Positions 44,079-57,566 of a DNA stretch of 64,000 nucleotides are shown one piece after another; positions within the stretch are counted from its first letter, which is position 1; each line of letters opens with the position of its first letter. The position numbers and the translations under genes were made by a program. This DNA comes from Costus lasius. Its lineage: Eukaryota > Streptophyta > Magnoliopsida > Zingiberales > Costaceae. The stretch lies in assembly GCA_027563935.2 (NCBI GenBank), contig CM050449.1, positions 43,932,507 through 43,996,506 on the forward strand, given 5' to 3'. Below the pieces are notes generated by a model. The model ran no database searches, was not told the DNA's origin, and was given only the letters and a program-made list of their open reading frames with translations.

Positions 44079-45585
44079 TAAAGAAGGGCGGAATCCCAAC
44101 GATCTAACCTAAGGTATGTAGCTCTAAGGTTTGAAATTAAGCGTGCGCAGATGATTCTAACGATGGCAAATAACAGTGACCAATGCAACAGTGACCAGCA
44201 AATAAATACTTAGCAGGAGATCTAGTATGCAACCTTAGGAGGTATTTATCCTACTCGGTGAGGAATTACGTGCGGCCCCCTTTAGGGAAGGGGGCCAAGA
44301 CCCCTTTCTTTGAATCCCCTAGCTCCCGCTGCTTCTGGCTTTAGGCGGCGAGGTTATAAAATGGGTAATTAAATGGTCTACAATCCGATCAAAAGAGCAA
44401 GAGGTGTTGGATGGAATACAACGTCCAAACACCCTAATCTAACAAGGTCCTTAGAATGGTACTTGATCAAGTCTTGGACTCCTTAGCCGAGTGCTTCAAA
44501 GTGTCTTCTTAGCTCCAAGCCTCCAAGATGTCACGCCAATACTCCACAAGCAAACACTCAAGAAAGCTTATGTGAAGAGGGTTGGGAGGACTCTTGGATG
44601 AAAGGAGGAAAATGAAGTTTCGGCACTAACCGAGCAGGAACACACACAAGAACACGCTAACACAAGCTGGATTGTTTTTTTTTTTCATAAAATAGACTAA
44701 GTGCAAAGTGTGGAAATACAAGGGCTTAAAAACCCCTAATCCTCAATGTTACAAAATGGTCCTCAAGTAATCCATTGGTTGCTGGCTCTCGGTTTTGAAA
44801 TTGGTTGGCTGAGATGATGTATGACGTTTCTTGATTTCTCATTGGGCGAATGGGCGGCTGCTTATTGCTTGAAAGCTCCCTTAATAGCTAAGGTTGCCGA
44901 GGGTGGTTTCTTAAACTTCATTGGCGGATGCAGGAGGCGGTGAAGGCTGGTTGGCTGCTGATGTCTACAAGGTGCTGATTGGATGATAGTAATATTGAGC
45001 CGAGTGAAGTCCGGCGCAGGCATGCATGTAGCTGTTCGTTTGAAGAGGCATGATGGATTTTGACTAAAGAGGCGTGCATGCAGCTGTCTGGAAGCTTGAT
45101 GTTATTGGCTGGATTTTGACTTTATCTTTGGTGCTCTTGATGCTGTTGAATTGCTGATGGAGATTTGCGGCGTCACGTTGAATGTTGAAGCTGGGTGTTG
45201 ACTGAGCTGGGTTCGGCTGAATTGGTGCTGGAGGTGCTTTGGAGGATTTTTGACTTGACTTGAGCTTGATGAAGTGGTAGTTGACTTTGTCTTGAGGATG
45301 ATTTGTTGAGGACTAGTGGTGCCTTGTAGTGCAATTACAGGTGCAAATAAAGTCCTAGGCTAGAAATAACCTACTACATAATCTAAGAAAGTAAACATGC
45401 TTTAAAGAAAAATGAGAACCTAGGCTAATCCTAGTCTAGAGCAGGAAAGTAAATAACAAGAGTTCAAATGAAATAAAGTGCAAAAGTAATTGTCTAGCAA
45501 AAGAGTTTAAACTTGATGACCATATCTGGTTGGTGGCTTCCTGATGCGCTTGGATCGTCGTAGTGCTGTGGATGCACCTGCATCA
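44079..45585 (-). repeat. Probable 5' LTR of element C
   Basis: It lies directly upstream of the PBS. On minus it would begin TGATGCAGGTGCATCC at 45585; the other end near 44079 lacks a clean CA (it reads '...cttctttag' on minus). There is no second copy in the window to confirm the limits. The minus strand shows a TATA-like 'ttttataacc' near 44350. A T-run lies at 44669-44678. Confidence 0.55.
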
Positions 45586-46721
45586 CATATCCCCGAAATA
45601 GGCCGGTCCCAAAAACCCAATGGATCTTGTTCTTATGAGGGAGTCGACACGATGAGAGGAAAAAGTACCTATGAGCAATGTAGAGCGATGCCAATGTAGG
45701 CGCTGAAGCATGAGCCCTCTGTAGTCTCACACACACAGATACCTCGAGTCCTCTACTTTCATGCACGGTGCTAGCCTCGGGAAGAAGATCCAAGCCTTTG
45801 GAGTCCCTTCTAGCCTACTTGCGCCACCCTCAAGATGAGATGCCCAAGGAGTGAGGTAGAAGGTGAGTGCCGCTAAGCCCTAGCCCCTCTTTGTTAGGAA
45901 ACCCCGGGGATATTTTATAATTTTTGGAATTACAGATTACAAAACGCAGTGGAATAATATCCCCGAAACAGTCCAGTCCCTAAAACCCAGTGAAGATCGT
46001 CATGCGAGGAGGTCGACACGATAAGATAGTAAGTACCTACAGCAAGTGGAGGCCGATGTCGAGGTAGGCGCCGAAATGTTCGCCCTCTGTAGTCTCACAC
46101 ACATGGATTTCTCGAGTCTTCTTCTTCCATGCCCGGTGCTAGCCTCGGGATGAAGATCCACGCCTTAGGATAGCCTCTTGATCACTTGTGCCAACCACCA
46201 AGGAGAAGTGGCGCCAAGGGAAGAACAACAGGAAGGTGCCGCAAGCCTTCTTGCTCCTTTGTGCTAAGGAAAGGAAGGAGGAAGGAGCTTGTTGCTCCCT
46301 TTGATGGAACAAGAAGTGGCGCATGTACTTAGAGTTCGATGCATGCATGGTTGCTTGCGCACCTTGCTTGGTGGCGCAAGAAGCACTCTTCCTTGATGGC
46401 GCATGGTGTAGTGGCGCAAGATGTCTTGGCCGAGCCTTAGGGCTTGTGTGCTAGGCGTCTTGGCCCATACATGGTGGCGCATCACTCTTGAAGGAAGCCC
46501 ATGGCATTGGCCGAACCTATGGGGGTGCTTATAGGGTTTCCCTAGAACTACCTCTAGGGTTTGAGAGCTAAACCATGATGAGAAGGACCTTGGAGCCAAC
46601 CTTGAAGACCAAGCTAGAGGTCGGCTAGGCTAGGTCTAGTTAAGGGGCTTGAGTCCTAGGTCAAGAGTTGAACCTCCTTTTGGCATGGGTTGGTTCAATG
46701 TCTTGAGTAGGCTATGATCAC
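45586..46721 (-). mobile_element. Two fragments of family 1 copia LTR
   Basis: 45586-45891 and 45892-46721 both carry the 3' part of a family 1 LTR in minus orientation. Shared phrases include 'tatccccgaaa', 'gtcgacacgat' and 'cggtgctagcctcggga'; the second starts TGTTAGGAAACCCCGGGG, like 4985. They sit head-to-tail, the first lacking its end. The right limit near 46721, where the leader of copia E begins, is approximate. Confidence 0.65.
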
Positions 46722-49700
46722 ATCATTCTTTTACTGCTTTCCTTATCTGCTAAAGCATGCCTATGATGTTTTATCGTTATGTTATCACTATAGGATTGCA
46801 TGCCTGTATTGTTAGACATAAGATAAAACTGATGAGACCTAAAAAACCCTTATTCGAAATATCAAGTCTAGTAGCCTTCTAACGCGCAGCCCTCACTAAG
46901 CTATCGATCAATGGTGTTGTGAACTGTTTTCCACCCTCGTGGGACACACCCACTTATCTTTAGAAAGTGCATGGTGGCAATGGTTTCCCTAGTACAATTT
47001 CAACCTGGGCGTGCCTTTGCAAGGAAACCCATTGGCCCTGGGCATAACGGTTAGGAATGGACTTGACTAGATTTTCATATGTGCTGGGCACATGATGAAA
47101 CTCTAGAGGCATCGTTGAGAGGTTAGGGTTTCATGCTATATCTAGCCCTCGCTGGACATGAAATGCCTAGACTGTCTCAACAAGGGGAGTTGCTTGGTGC
47201 AACCCGCCGGCGCGCCCACCTTAAAAAACATGGGTCACTTTGTACATCTCACCCTCGTGGGACGCGAAGCCTCATGTGGAATATGGATCTCATCTCACTA
47301 AGAAATCTTAAATTTCCCGATTGACTTTGTGGGTTGTCAATTCGATTAAAATAGTGGGAGTCATGATCATTCAAAACAAGTCTAGTTTAAATGATTCGAA
47401 GTAGTACTAATCTGTTGTTTCTTGGTTTTTGTAGAACAATGGCAACGAACACTGGCGGATTGACATTACAATCCCTTTTAGACAAGGATAAATTAGTTGG
47501 AACCATCTTTATGGACTAGCATCAGAACTTGAGGATAGCCCTCAAGCTCGAGAAGAAGATGTATGTCCTTGAATAGCCTCTTCCTGCGGCTCCTCCACCT
47601 AATGCCCGGACGGCAGATAGGGATGCTTTTAGAAAGCATATGGATGACTCATTGGAGATTGCTGTCTCATGCTAGCCACTATGGCACCTGAACTTCAGGT
47701 GCAATATGAGGAGCAGAAAGCTTTTCTAAAGATCACTCATCTGAAATAGATGTTTGAGACTCAGGCTAGACCTGAGAGATACGACACAGCCAAAGCAGTT
47801 TTTCGGTGCAAGTTGTCTGAAGGTGCACTAGTGAGACCCCACGTTCTCAAGCTGATTGGGAATGTGGATCATCTCAGGAGACTGGGGCATACCATAGACA
47901 ACGAACTGATTGTGGATCTTATTTTGCTGTCCCTACCCCCTAGCTTCAGTCAGTTTATCATAAATGTTAACATGAACCAGATTGATTGCATAAGAGAGGA
48001 ACTTTTGAATATGCTCCATACAGCCAAGTGTGAGATGGGTAAGACCAATCCCAATTCTGTTCTTTTGGTCCCTACGACCAAGGAGATAAAGAATAAGGGT
48101 AAGACACGTGCTAAGGGTAGTGCTAGAGGTCCTACCAAGGCACTAAAGAAAAAGGCGAAGAAGTCAAAGGAGCAGAGGTGTTTCCACTGTGGCGAGCAGA
48201 GTCACTGGAGGAGGGACTGCAAGCAACTTCAGAATGAGGAGAAGAAAGGTTTGGCCTTAGCTTATAGCTCAGGTATTTATGTTACAGAAGTCAACCTTTC
48301 TACTTCTATGTCATGGGTATTGGATACTGTATGTGGAGCTCATATTTGTACAAATATGCAGGGGCTCAAGAAAAGTAGATCGGTGCGGGTTGGAGAGATT
48401 AACCTACGAGTTGGAAATGGGGCACAGGTTGCTGCTGTTGCTGTAGGATCTCTCCCTGCCTTCTACACTTCAAATAGAGTTAGATAATTGCTAGTATGTA
48501 CCTTCGCTTACTAAGAACATTATATCCATTCCTTGCTTGGCAAAGAAGGGATTTAAGTTTGAAATAAATAAGAACTCTTGTTCTTTTTCATTTGCAAATA
48601 TGTTCTATGGAAGGGTACTTTGTGCAATGGTCTATATGTGTTGGACATGGATAACTCTATTTGTAACATAAATAATAAAAGGACCAAACTGAGTGGTTCA
48701 GTTGGTGCTTTCCTATGGCATTATCGATTAGCCCACATAAACAAGAATCACATTCAACAACTCCATACAAGTGGGTTGTTAGATTCAAGTTCCTTGGAGG
48801 AATTTGATACATGTGAACCTTGTTTATTAGGGAAGATGACAAAGGCGCCCTTCACCAAGACTAGTGAGAGAGTAGGAGGTTTATTAGATCTCATACATAC
48901 TGATGTGTGTGGGACATTCAATAAACAAGCCAGAGGAGGGTACAACTACTTCATCACATTTACTGATGACTTCAGTAGATATGGTTATGTGTACTTGATG
49001 AGACATAAGTCTGAATCCTTTGAGAAATTTAAGGAGTTCAGACATGAAGTAGAGAACTAGCTTAGTAGATCCATTAAGGCTCTTCGATCAGATCGTGTTG
49101 GAGAGTACCTGAGCGGCGAGTTATTTGACTATCTAAGAGAGTGTGGGATCCTATTCCAACTCACTCCTCCTAGAACACCTCAATGGAATGGTGTGTCTGA
49201 AAGGAGAAATCGTACCTTGTTGGACATGGTTCGATCCATAATGAGTCATGCAACTCTACCACCCTCATTCTGGGGTCATGCACATGAGACAGCTTCTCTC
49301 ATACTGAATAATGTTACATCTAAGAGTGTCTCAAAGATTCCATACGAGGTATGGAGTGGGAGACGCCCTAATCTATCTTTTATCAGGATCTAGGGATGTA
49401 AGGCTTATGTCAAACGTCAGGATTCTAGCAAGCTAGAACCTAGATCTGATAAATGTGTGTTTGTGGGGTACCCTAAGGAAACTAAGGGTTACTATTTCTA
49501 TATTCCCACCGAGAACAAAGTTTTTGTGGCTCGGGGTGCTGTCTTTCTAGAGAAAGAATTTCTCATGAAAGAAGTCAGTGGGAGGAAGTTTGACTTGGAC
49601 GAGGTCCAAGTGCAACCACAAGACAAAGAGATGGAACTTGAGCTACCTGCACCGGTTGTTGGGCAACCTGAGGCTTAGACATAGGCCCCACATAGGTCTA

Positions 49701-50220
49701 GGAGCATTTGTCGTGAGCCTGAGAGGTATGGGTCACTGCCGACCTAACACGATGGGATCTTCATCATTGAAGATGAACCCAAGACTTATGATAAGGCGAT
49801 CAGTGGGCTGGACTCCGAGAGATGGCTTGAGGCCATGCGATCCGAGATGGATTCCATGTCAGCTAACCAAGTATGAGATTTGGTTGAGCTACCTGATGGG
49901 GTAAAACCCATAGGGTGTAAATGGGTCTTCAAGAGGAAGACAAACATGGATGGCAACATAGTTGCCTATAAAGGAAGACTAGTGGCTAAGGGATACAAAA
50001 AAGTCCACAGGGTGGACTATGATGAAACCTTCTCACCAGTTGCCATGATTAAATCCATTTGGATTCTGCTTGCTATAGCTGCATATCATGATTATGAGAT
50101 ATGGCAGATGGATGTGAAGACAACGTTCCTTAATGGGAAGCTGACTGAGGATGTGTATATGACACAACCTGATGGCTTCATCCATCCTGTAGATGCCAAT
50201 AAGGTCTGCAGGCTAAAGAA
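46722..50220 (+). pseudogene. Copia element E: decayed gag-pol
   Basis: The leader from about 46722 matches the copia A leader. Gag starts at ATG 47439 (MATN), right after a splice-acceptor-like TTTTTGTAG. Gag has many stops early on; 47750-48487 is the longest open part, with the zinc knuckle CFHCGEQSHWRRDC and protease WVLDTVCGAHIC. Integrase pieces with TDVCGT and WNGVSERRN equivalents and RT to KVCRLK follow. The integrase DRGGEY motif is changed (DRVGEY). E is the most diverged copia copy here and ends at 50220, where the fold-back LTR begins, in the middle of RT. Confidence 0.88.
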
Positions 50221-52024
50221 TGTAAGGAAACCTAGTTCACAAGCATTATTCAAAACTTGTTGCAGCGGAAATACTAGGATCGCATGACATGAGTATTTGA
50301 TCAACCTTATTTAACTTGTATAAGACAAGTTAGAGTATTACCTGTGCCATGATGTGAGAGGCGACTTGGAAGATGAAAGGGGCGAGTGCCTCTTCTCCAA
50401 AGATGTCACACACAAGATGAGAAAGACTTTCTTCCTTGTGTTCCCTGTGCTAGCAAAGACACGAAGGAGTCTTGATTGTCTCTAGGAAAGGATGATGTGT
50501 GTCCCCTTGGCCGGTCGAGCTTCTCTTCCTTGCGTGAAGATGATCCACATGAGAGCGAAGAGAGGAGGAGGCGAGAGGGCTTTCGAAAAACGTGGATGCG
50601 CAAAAAGGAAAATTCGGCCACCACTTATGGTAAGAACCGAATTAGTAACTCCCTCCATAACTACCCTTTAAGCGATCGAAAACTCCTCTTTGAATTGAAC
50701 CATGCGTTCACAAGTGAACCGGTTCAATCTCAATTTGGTTCAAGCACAAAATCAAACCAGCCCTGGTTATAATCTTCTTTGAACCAAATGACTCAAGATC
50801 TAACCACACATCACATTGAACCCCTGATCTTTACGATCAAGCTTCAATCCTCCGATCAAAGCTTACCGATCACATGTCCTAATCAATCATACATGATTAG
50901 ACTAGATCTCACTTTTAATCAGAGCTTAAAATCCTTTAAACTGAACTAGAATAATTTCAGTCCACACGATCTGACATAAGTAAGCCATATCATCAAATTG
51001 TGCGACCCTAAGGGTTTCCTTCAATGTCGGTAACGATAACTTACGTTATCACGACCAGAGAGAGGTATCTAGCAACACATCACTGTCTTCCAATATGAAG
51101 GAAAGAGTCTTCCAAGACTACTCCCAAACCACAGCACAAGTGTGAATCTCATTCACTTGGCATACATGTTTCCCTTTGCCACTGGATGTTCTCGTCGGAC
51201 AAGCGTGTCAAGCCTGTGATTCCAACATGATGAAAATGGTTAGATCAGATGAACATAGTCGTCTGGGTATGGCCATACACATTCTCAACCATTTCATCCA
51301 TAGGGCCCCCTTAGAACATCACACTCCAACCAGGAGAGGCAATCCTATATCTATCACAAGTACCCTAACATGATTCATGCCCACTATCCAAGATAATCCT
51401 TAATCATTATCTTTCAAATGATATGGAACTACCTCAAGATAATGCCAATCATCACTTAGAAACACAAGTGATCTCAAGTCAGAGGGAATATGCCACTTGC
51501 TTGCATACAAGGATTATTCACATTGTGACAAACAATTGAATATCCTGAGAAGGGTCAGTCCAGTACATCCAATGCACCTATGTGTCTAAATCTTATTCCA
51601 TGCTCGAAGCATCCTATAAGATTAGAACACATATTAGTCTCAATCATACCAAGGCTGTCTCATGTTCACCAAATATCTCGACTAAGGACAATACTGAATG
51701 TCAGCTAAACTGAACATCATTGAGACATTACCCAGAAGTATACATATAACAGCAGATAATGTAACAATCTGAATAACAACAATTGCCTTTGCTAGCACAG
51801 GGAACACAAGGAAGAAAGTCTTTCTCATCTTGTGTGTGACATCTTTGGAGAAGAGGCACTCGCTCCTTTCATCTTCCAAGTTGCCTCTCACATCATGGCA
51901 CAGGTAATACTCTAACTTGTCTTATACAAGTTAAATAAGGTTGATCAACTACTCATGTCATGCGATCCTAGTATTTCCACTGCGACAATTTTTGAATAAT
52001 GCTTGTGAACTAGGTTTCCTTACA
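50221..52024. mobile_element. Copia A-family LTR in a fold-back arrangement
   Basis: From 50221 a minus-orientation LTR of the copia A family runs to about 51786, where it breaks roughly 70 bp before its 5' end. It is then joined to an inverted copy of its own 3' end (51787-52024). The arms 50221-50458 and 51787-52024 are 238 bp each and differ at only about six sites by eye. The segment starts TGTAAGG and ends CCTTACA. The left flank is copia E and the right flank copia D, and the flanks share no TSD. Confidence 0.85.
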
Positions 52025-53935
52025 AACAATTGATTGTTTGAAACTCTTCCACACCACTGCTCCTCCATTCAAGCTAAAAACATAGCCTGATTGCGATCGG
52101 AAATCGTCTTGGTCAGATTGGAACGAGGCATCAGTATATCCTTCAATACTGAGTTCTCCCTGACCTCCATAAATCAAGAACATATCTTTGGTTCTGCGAA
52201 GATATTTCAAAACGTTCTTGACTACAATCCAGTGTGCCTTCCATGGATTACCTTGGAACCGACTGGTTACGCTTAACCCGTAAGCGACGTCTGGGCGAGT
52301 ACACAACATCTCATACATGATGGACCCAATAGCCGAAGCATAAGGCGTATTATCCATCTCATCTTTCTCAGACTGTGTTTGAGGACATTGGCCTTTTGAA
52401 AGATTCAGACCATGTCTGACTGGAAGATATCCTCTTTTAGAATTTTCTAAATGGAATCTCTCCAGGACCTTATCGATGTAAGTACTTTGGCATAGCCTGA
52501 GAAGCCTATTAGATCTATCTCTAAAGATCTTCACACCTAGTATATAGGTCGCTTCTCCTAAATCTTTCATCTGGAAACATTTTCCTAACCATGCTTTGAC
52601 TGCATGCAGTTCAGGAATATCGTTTCCAATGATTAAAATATCATCGACGTAGAGAACTAGGAAAGTAATCACGCTCCCACTAAACCTTTTATATACACAC
52701 AGGTCATCTTCATTTTTGATGAAACCAAATTCAGAAATTGATTCATCAAAACGAATATTCCAGCTTCTCGATGCTTGTTTTAGTCCATAAATGGACTTCT
52801 TTAATTTGCATATTTTATGACGTTCTGATGGGTTAATGAAACCTTCCGGTAGTGTCATGTACACATCCTCTTCTAATTTTCCATTAAGGAAAGCGATTTT
52901 CACATCCATTTGCCAGATCTCATAATCATAATATGCTGCTATCGCGAGAATAATTCGAATGGACTTGAACATGGCTACAGGAGAGAAAGTTTCATCATAA
53001 TCTATCCCGTAGATTTGTTTGAAACCTTTCGCAACCAGCCTGCCCTTATAGGTAACTATGTTACCATCCATGTCTTTCTTCTTTCTAAAGATCCACTTAC
53101 AGCCTATAGGGATTATCCCCGAAGGGGGATCAACCAAATCCCAGACTTGGTTATCTGACATGGAGTCCATCTCGGCTCGCATAGCTTCACGCCATCTTGC
53201 TGACTCCGGTCCACTGACCGCATCCGCATAAGTGAGGGGTTCATCATTAATGATGTAGACTCCGTCATAGCGCTCAGGCTGACGACGAATCCTTCCCGAT
53301 CTACGCGGTTCCCGTGATATCTGAGCCTCAAGTTGAACATTAACCTGATCTATTGGCTCAGGCTCATCCAACTTTGCTTGACTACTTTGTCCCTCTTCTG
53401 GAATTTCATCCAGCTTTATTTCTCTCCCACTGGCCTCTTGCAGAAGAAACTCCTTCTCAAGAAAAATAGCCGTTCGAGCAACAAACACTTTATTCTCCTT
53501 GGGATTGTAGAAATAATAACCCTTAGTTTCTTTAGGGTATCCGACAAATATGCATTTATCAGATCTGCTTTCCAGTTTCCCAAAGGCGAGCTTTTTGACA
53601 TAAGCCTCGCAACCCCAGATCTTGATAAATGTCAAGCTCGGCTGTTTCTTATACCATAACTCATATGGCGTATTTGAAACGGCCTTGGATGGCACTCGGT
53701 TTAGCATCTTTGCAGCTGTTTCCAGTGCAAATCCCCAAAAGGAGTAAGGTAGAGTAGCTTGACTCATCATAGAACGAACCATATCCAATAAGGTTCGATT
53801 CCTCCTCTCGGACACACCATTCCATTGCGGTGTCCCCGGCGGAGTGAGCTGTGAGATGATCCCACATTCCTTCAGATAGTCATTAAACTCATGACTCAAG
53901 TATTCTCCACCTCGATCAGATCGAAGTGCCTTGAT
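52025..53935 (-). pseudogene. Copia D integrase C-terminus, RT and partial RNase H
   Basis: The frame continues the upstream part after a single stop at 53936-53938. It contains the rest of integrase (WNGVSERRN), the linker, RT (QMDVKIAFLNGKL, with Ile for the usual Thr, and LYVDDILIIG), and RNase H up to VVWKSFKQSIV. There it is cut, so the second and third catalytic residues of RNase H are missing. The last residues (CKET) come from the adjoining LTR. Confidence 0.92.
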
Positions 53936-55575
53936 ATTTCAGCCTAACTGATTCTGTACTTCATTTTTGAATTCTTTGAACTTGTCAAAAGATTCACTCT
54001 TATGTCTCATTAAGTAGACATAACCATACCTACTGAAATCATCAGTAAAAGTAATGAAGTATGAATAGCCACCTCTGGCATGTTTACTAAATGGCCCACA
54101 CACATCACTGTGAATAAGGTCAAGTAAACCTGAAGCCCTTTTACCTTTATTAGTAAAAGGAGTCTTCGTCATCTTACCCATTAAACAAGCCTTGCATGTA
54201 TCAAGCTCCTCATAGGAGAATGATCCCAGCAGTCCATAGTCATGCAACCGCTTAATGCGTTTCTTGTTAATATGACCTAGACGACTATGCCATAACAAGG
54301 TGCTGTCATCAGCATGCTTGGCTTTCTTATTATCAATTTGTTGTACAGAACATTCCATGTCCAACATGTATAACCCATTGTTAATCGACCCAGTTGCATA
54401 AACAATACCATCAAATGAAATACAGCACTGTGAAGTTTTGCATTCAAATGAAAAACCTTTCCTGACAAGAGCAGGAATAGAGATAATATTCTTTGTTATG
54501 CTTGGTACAAAGTAACAATTGTCAAGTTCTAATACAAGTCCAGATGGTAAAGAGATGTGATATTCTCCTACAGCAACAGCAGCAACTCGTGCCCCGTTTC
54601 CAACTCGTAGGTCCACCTCATGCTGTCCCACTTGTCTTCTTCTCTTGAGTTCCTGCACATTTGAACAAATGTGAACTCCACATGCAGTGTCCAACACCCA
54701 TGAAATAGAAGAAGCAACCATGACTTCAGTCACGAAAATACCTGAGCCAGAAGTGGAAGGCTTGCTTCCCTTCTTCTCTCCTCGGAGCGCTCTACAGTCC
54801 TTCTTCCAGTGACCCAGCTGGCCACAATGGAAGCATCTGTTGTCCTTTGACCGCTTTATCTTTTGTTTCAAAGCCTTGTTGTAGCTCTTGATAGGGGTTT
54901 TGCCCTTCTTTCCCTTCTTTTTATTCCTAGAAGGGACCATCAAAATAGAGGATGAAGGTCTTCCCTTCTCAAGAGTCTGCTCTGTAGTGCAGAGCATATT
55001 CAGTAATTCTGCCGGAGTACAGTCAATTTTGTTCATATTAAAATTAATAATGAACGCATCGAAAGAAGCGGGAAGAGACTGCAAGATAATGTCTACAACA
55101 AGTTCTTGATTGATGGTATGACCCAATTTCTCTAGAGCTTCTTTGTACCCAATCATCTTGAGTACGTGAGCTCCCACTGGACTCCCTTCAGTCAGTTTGC
55201 TATGAAAGAAAAGTTTTGTCAAGTTATAGCGTTCTGTCCTTGCCTGTGCAGCAAACAGCAATTTCAGATTTGCTATAATATCAATAGCAGACAAATCCTC
55301 ATGCTGACGCTGGAGCTCGGGCGTCATTGACGCAAGCATAAGGCAAGCGACATCAGTACTATCACTGACGTGCTTCTCATAAGCATCTCGAACCGCCCTT
55401 GCGGCGTTCGTAGCGGGTTGAGCCGGCATTGCCGACTCAAGGACGTACAACTTTCTCTCAGCTTTGAGGACAATCTTCAGCTGTCTGTACCAGTCTGAGA
55501 AGTTTGGCCCAGCAAACTTCTCCTTTTCCAATATGGATCGCAAGTTGAGCCCTGTGGTGTTCGTTGCTGCAGGAA
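53936..55575 (-). pseudogene. Copia D gag, protease and integrase N-terminus
   Basis: The open frame has gag (FSDWYRQLKIVLKAERKLYV), zinc knuckle CFHCGQLGHWKKDC (about 54840-54800), protease WVLDTACGVHIC, and integrase HHCC and TDD regions. It ends QNQLG followed by TGA, where A and G have a CGA Arg codon. As in A there is no ATG at the expected gag start; the frame is open to the splice-like TGTTGTAG. Confidence 0.92.
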
Positions 55576-55608
55576 TCTACAACATAACAAGAACAACAAG
55601 GTCAATAT

Positions 55609-57561
55609 TGATGGGGGCAGGGACCACAGGCCAAGAAGGCACAAGTGGAGTTTAAGAGTACCCTAGTCAAAGGCCTGGAGGTTCCTCTAATAAGCTAGCA
55701 AGCTCAATCAACAAAGCTAGCTCAATAAATAACCACTTCAAAAGGGCCCATGCGAAGCCCACTTATCAGGAATAATTTGCCACAAAAGAGACCCAAGACT
55801 ATTCCATGCGATCAACCAGCAATAAAATCAAGATGCAACTATTCTCATCACACAAATCTCGGAGTTCTTTGCAGCCAACGCTCATCTCAGCACTTCATCT
55901 GGCGCACGCACGCTACAAACAAGGAAACGCTACAACGTTCACATGCAGCCAGCAAAGGAAACATCAACGTCTCCCTCGCTCAGCCCACAAGGAAACTACA
56001 ACATTCACCCCGCAAACGTCCGCCTGCAATGTTTGCCGAAGTTTCACCTATATGTATCACTCGCTTGCATCCTTGTAACAGCAGATTTACAGAATGTTTT
56101 TGAATGAATGGAAATGGTTTTTCTTCCGATGAATCGGATGTCTCCTTCTTCCTTCTCTGAGGTGCTTGTCACCTAGTCTCCTCTTCTCCTCCTTCTAGGG
56201 CTGAGCCCCTCCCTCTTCCTTTCTTCTCCAATCTCTCCTTTTCCCCCCAATTCTCCTGCTCCGCTGCCAACATCGCACACCCAGCAAACCTGCAGATTTT
56301 CCGTCATTTCGAGAGCTCGCCGCCGGCAATCCCACCGTCGGATCTTCACGAAACTTCGGATGTCACTTCGCCTCCCATAGTCAAACCTTCAACCGCCGGC
56401 ATCCGCCCATCTGCCACGCCGATCACCGGAATCGAAACACAGACGTGTTCCCCTGTTTCCGCCCAGTTTCTGCCCGACTCCCGCCTTTCACCGTCGTCCT
56501 CCTCCGACCGGCCACCGTCCGCCCCGAAACTCCGGCCACGTCGTCACCACAACCATACCAACCTCCAGTAGTAGCAGTTTTTGATTTGGTCAACCACTGG
56601 CCGGCCGGCAACAAATCCTTCTCCAGCGCGAGATCCCCTGTTTCTGCCCTGCCCGCGACCTAGCTCCGCCCTTCCGCATCGTGTTCCTCCGACCAGCCAC
56701 CGCCCATCACCAAACTCCGGCCACCTCTTCGCCATCATCACAGTGACTCCCCGTTGTAGCAGGTCCGGCGAACGTGCACCACCGGACGACCGCCGACCAA
56801 CCCTGCTCCAGACGCGCCATTTCCCCTGTTCCACATCTATTTGTCTCTTATTTCAGTTTTCCTACATTGCTAATCTGATTAAGCTATTTCTTGCAGGGAT
56901 TTTAAGAATTTGGTGCAACAACAATCTTGACATTTGGCACGGATATGAAGTGCAAATGTTGTTCTATCATTTGGACCAGTTGGGGAAGATTCAAATTGAG
57001 CATATCAGCCTACATGACACCACAACTTTTGATAAATGATCAAATCCTGCATTTATTTTCTCAACTAATCTGATTAGTATGTTTTGTGCAGGTACTTTGA
57101 GCAATCTTTGCAACAAAGATCTTGGACTTTGGTCAGATAATGAAGCACACATCTTGCTCTTTCACTTGGACTAGTTGATACAGTCCTAGATTTAACAGTT
57201 CAACCTATGAAGCATTGCAACTTTTGCAATCTGAAACATTTTTGTGCTATGTTAATTTACCGATCTGACTAGCTATATTGGTTGTAGATAATCTATATGC
57301 TCAAATAGGAATCTACTCTCCATTTTGATATGCATGCAAAGAACAAATTTAGTTCTACAATATGGTTCATTTAGTTTGAATATTGGATGATTAGAACCCA
57401 CTCTCTGACATTGCTACATTTCATAAATGATATTTTTGTAGCACTGAAATCTATTTGCTATTTACTGGCTGCATTCTAAATTTTGATTTTTCTAAAAAAT
57501 AAAAAAAACATAAAAATTAGTTTTAATCCGTAGAATTGTTCCACGCTTCCCCCCTACATCA
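55609..57561 (+). mobile_element. F-family solo LTR in copia D leader, TSD AATAT
   Basis: It starts TGATGGGGGCAGGGACC and ends CCCCCCTACATCA, flanked by AATAT (55604-55608 and 57562-57566). The uninterrupted site can be seen in copia A at 32465-32485. It matches the LTR 24158-26109. The palindrome TCCGATGAATCGGA lies at 56125-56138. GC-rich ORFs within are on both strands and unrecognised. Confidence 0.95.
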
Positions 57562-57566
57562 AATAT

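Larger units (their letters stand above)
28064..45585 (-). mobile_element. Element C: gypsy element interrupted by copia A and a solo LTR
   Basis: A minus-strand gypsy element with 5' LTR at about 44079-45585, PBS at 44061-44077, leader, gag, protease, RT and RNase H, truncated at the start of integrase near 28097. The gene order gag-protease-RT-RNase H-integrase and the sequence fit a chromovirus-like gypsy lineage. Copia A (29056-38055) sits in the RT and a solo LTR (41391-43892) in the leader. The 3' LTR is missing. Gag has one stop codon at 40016-40018. Confidence 0.85.
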
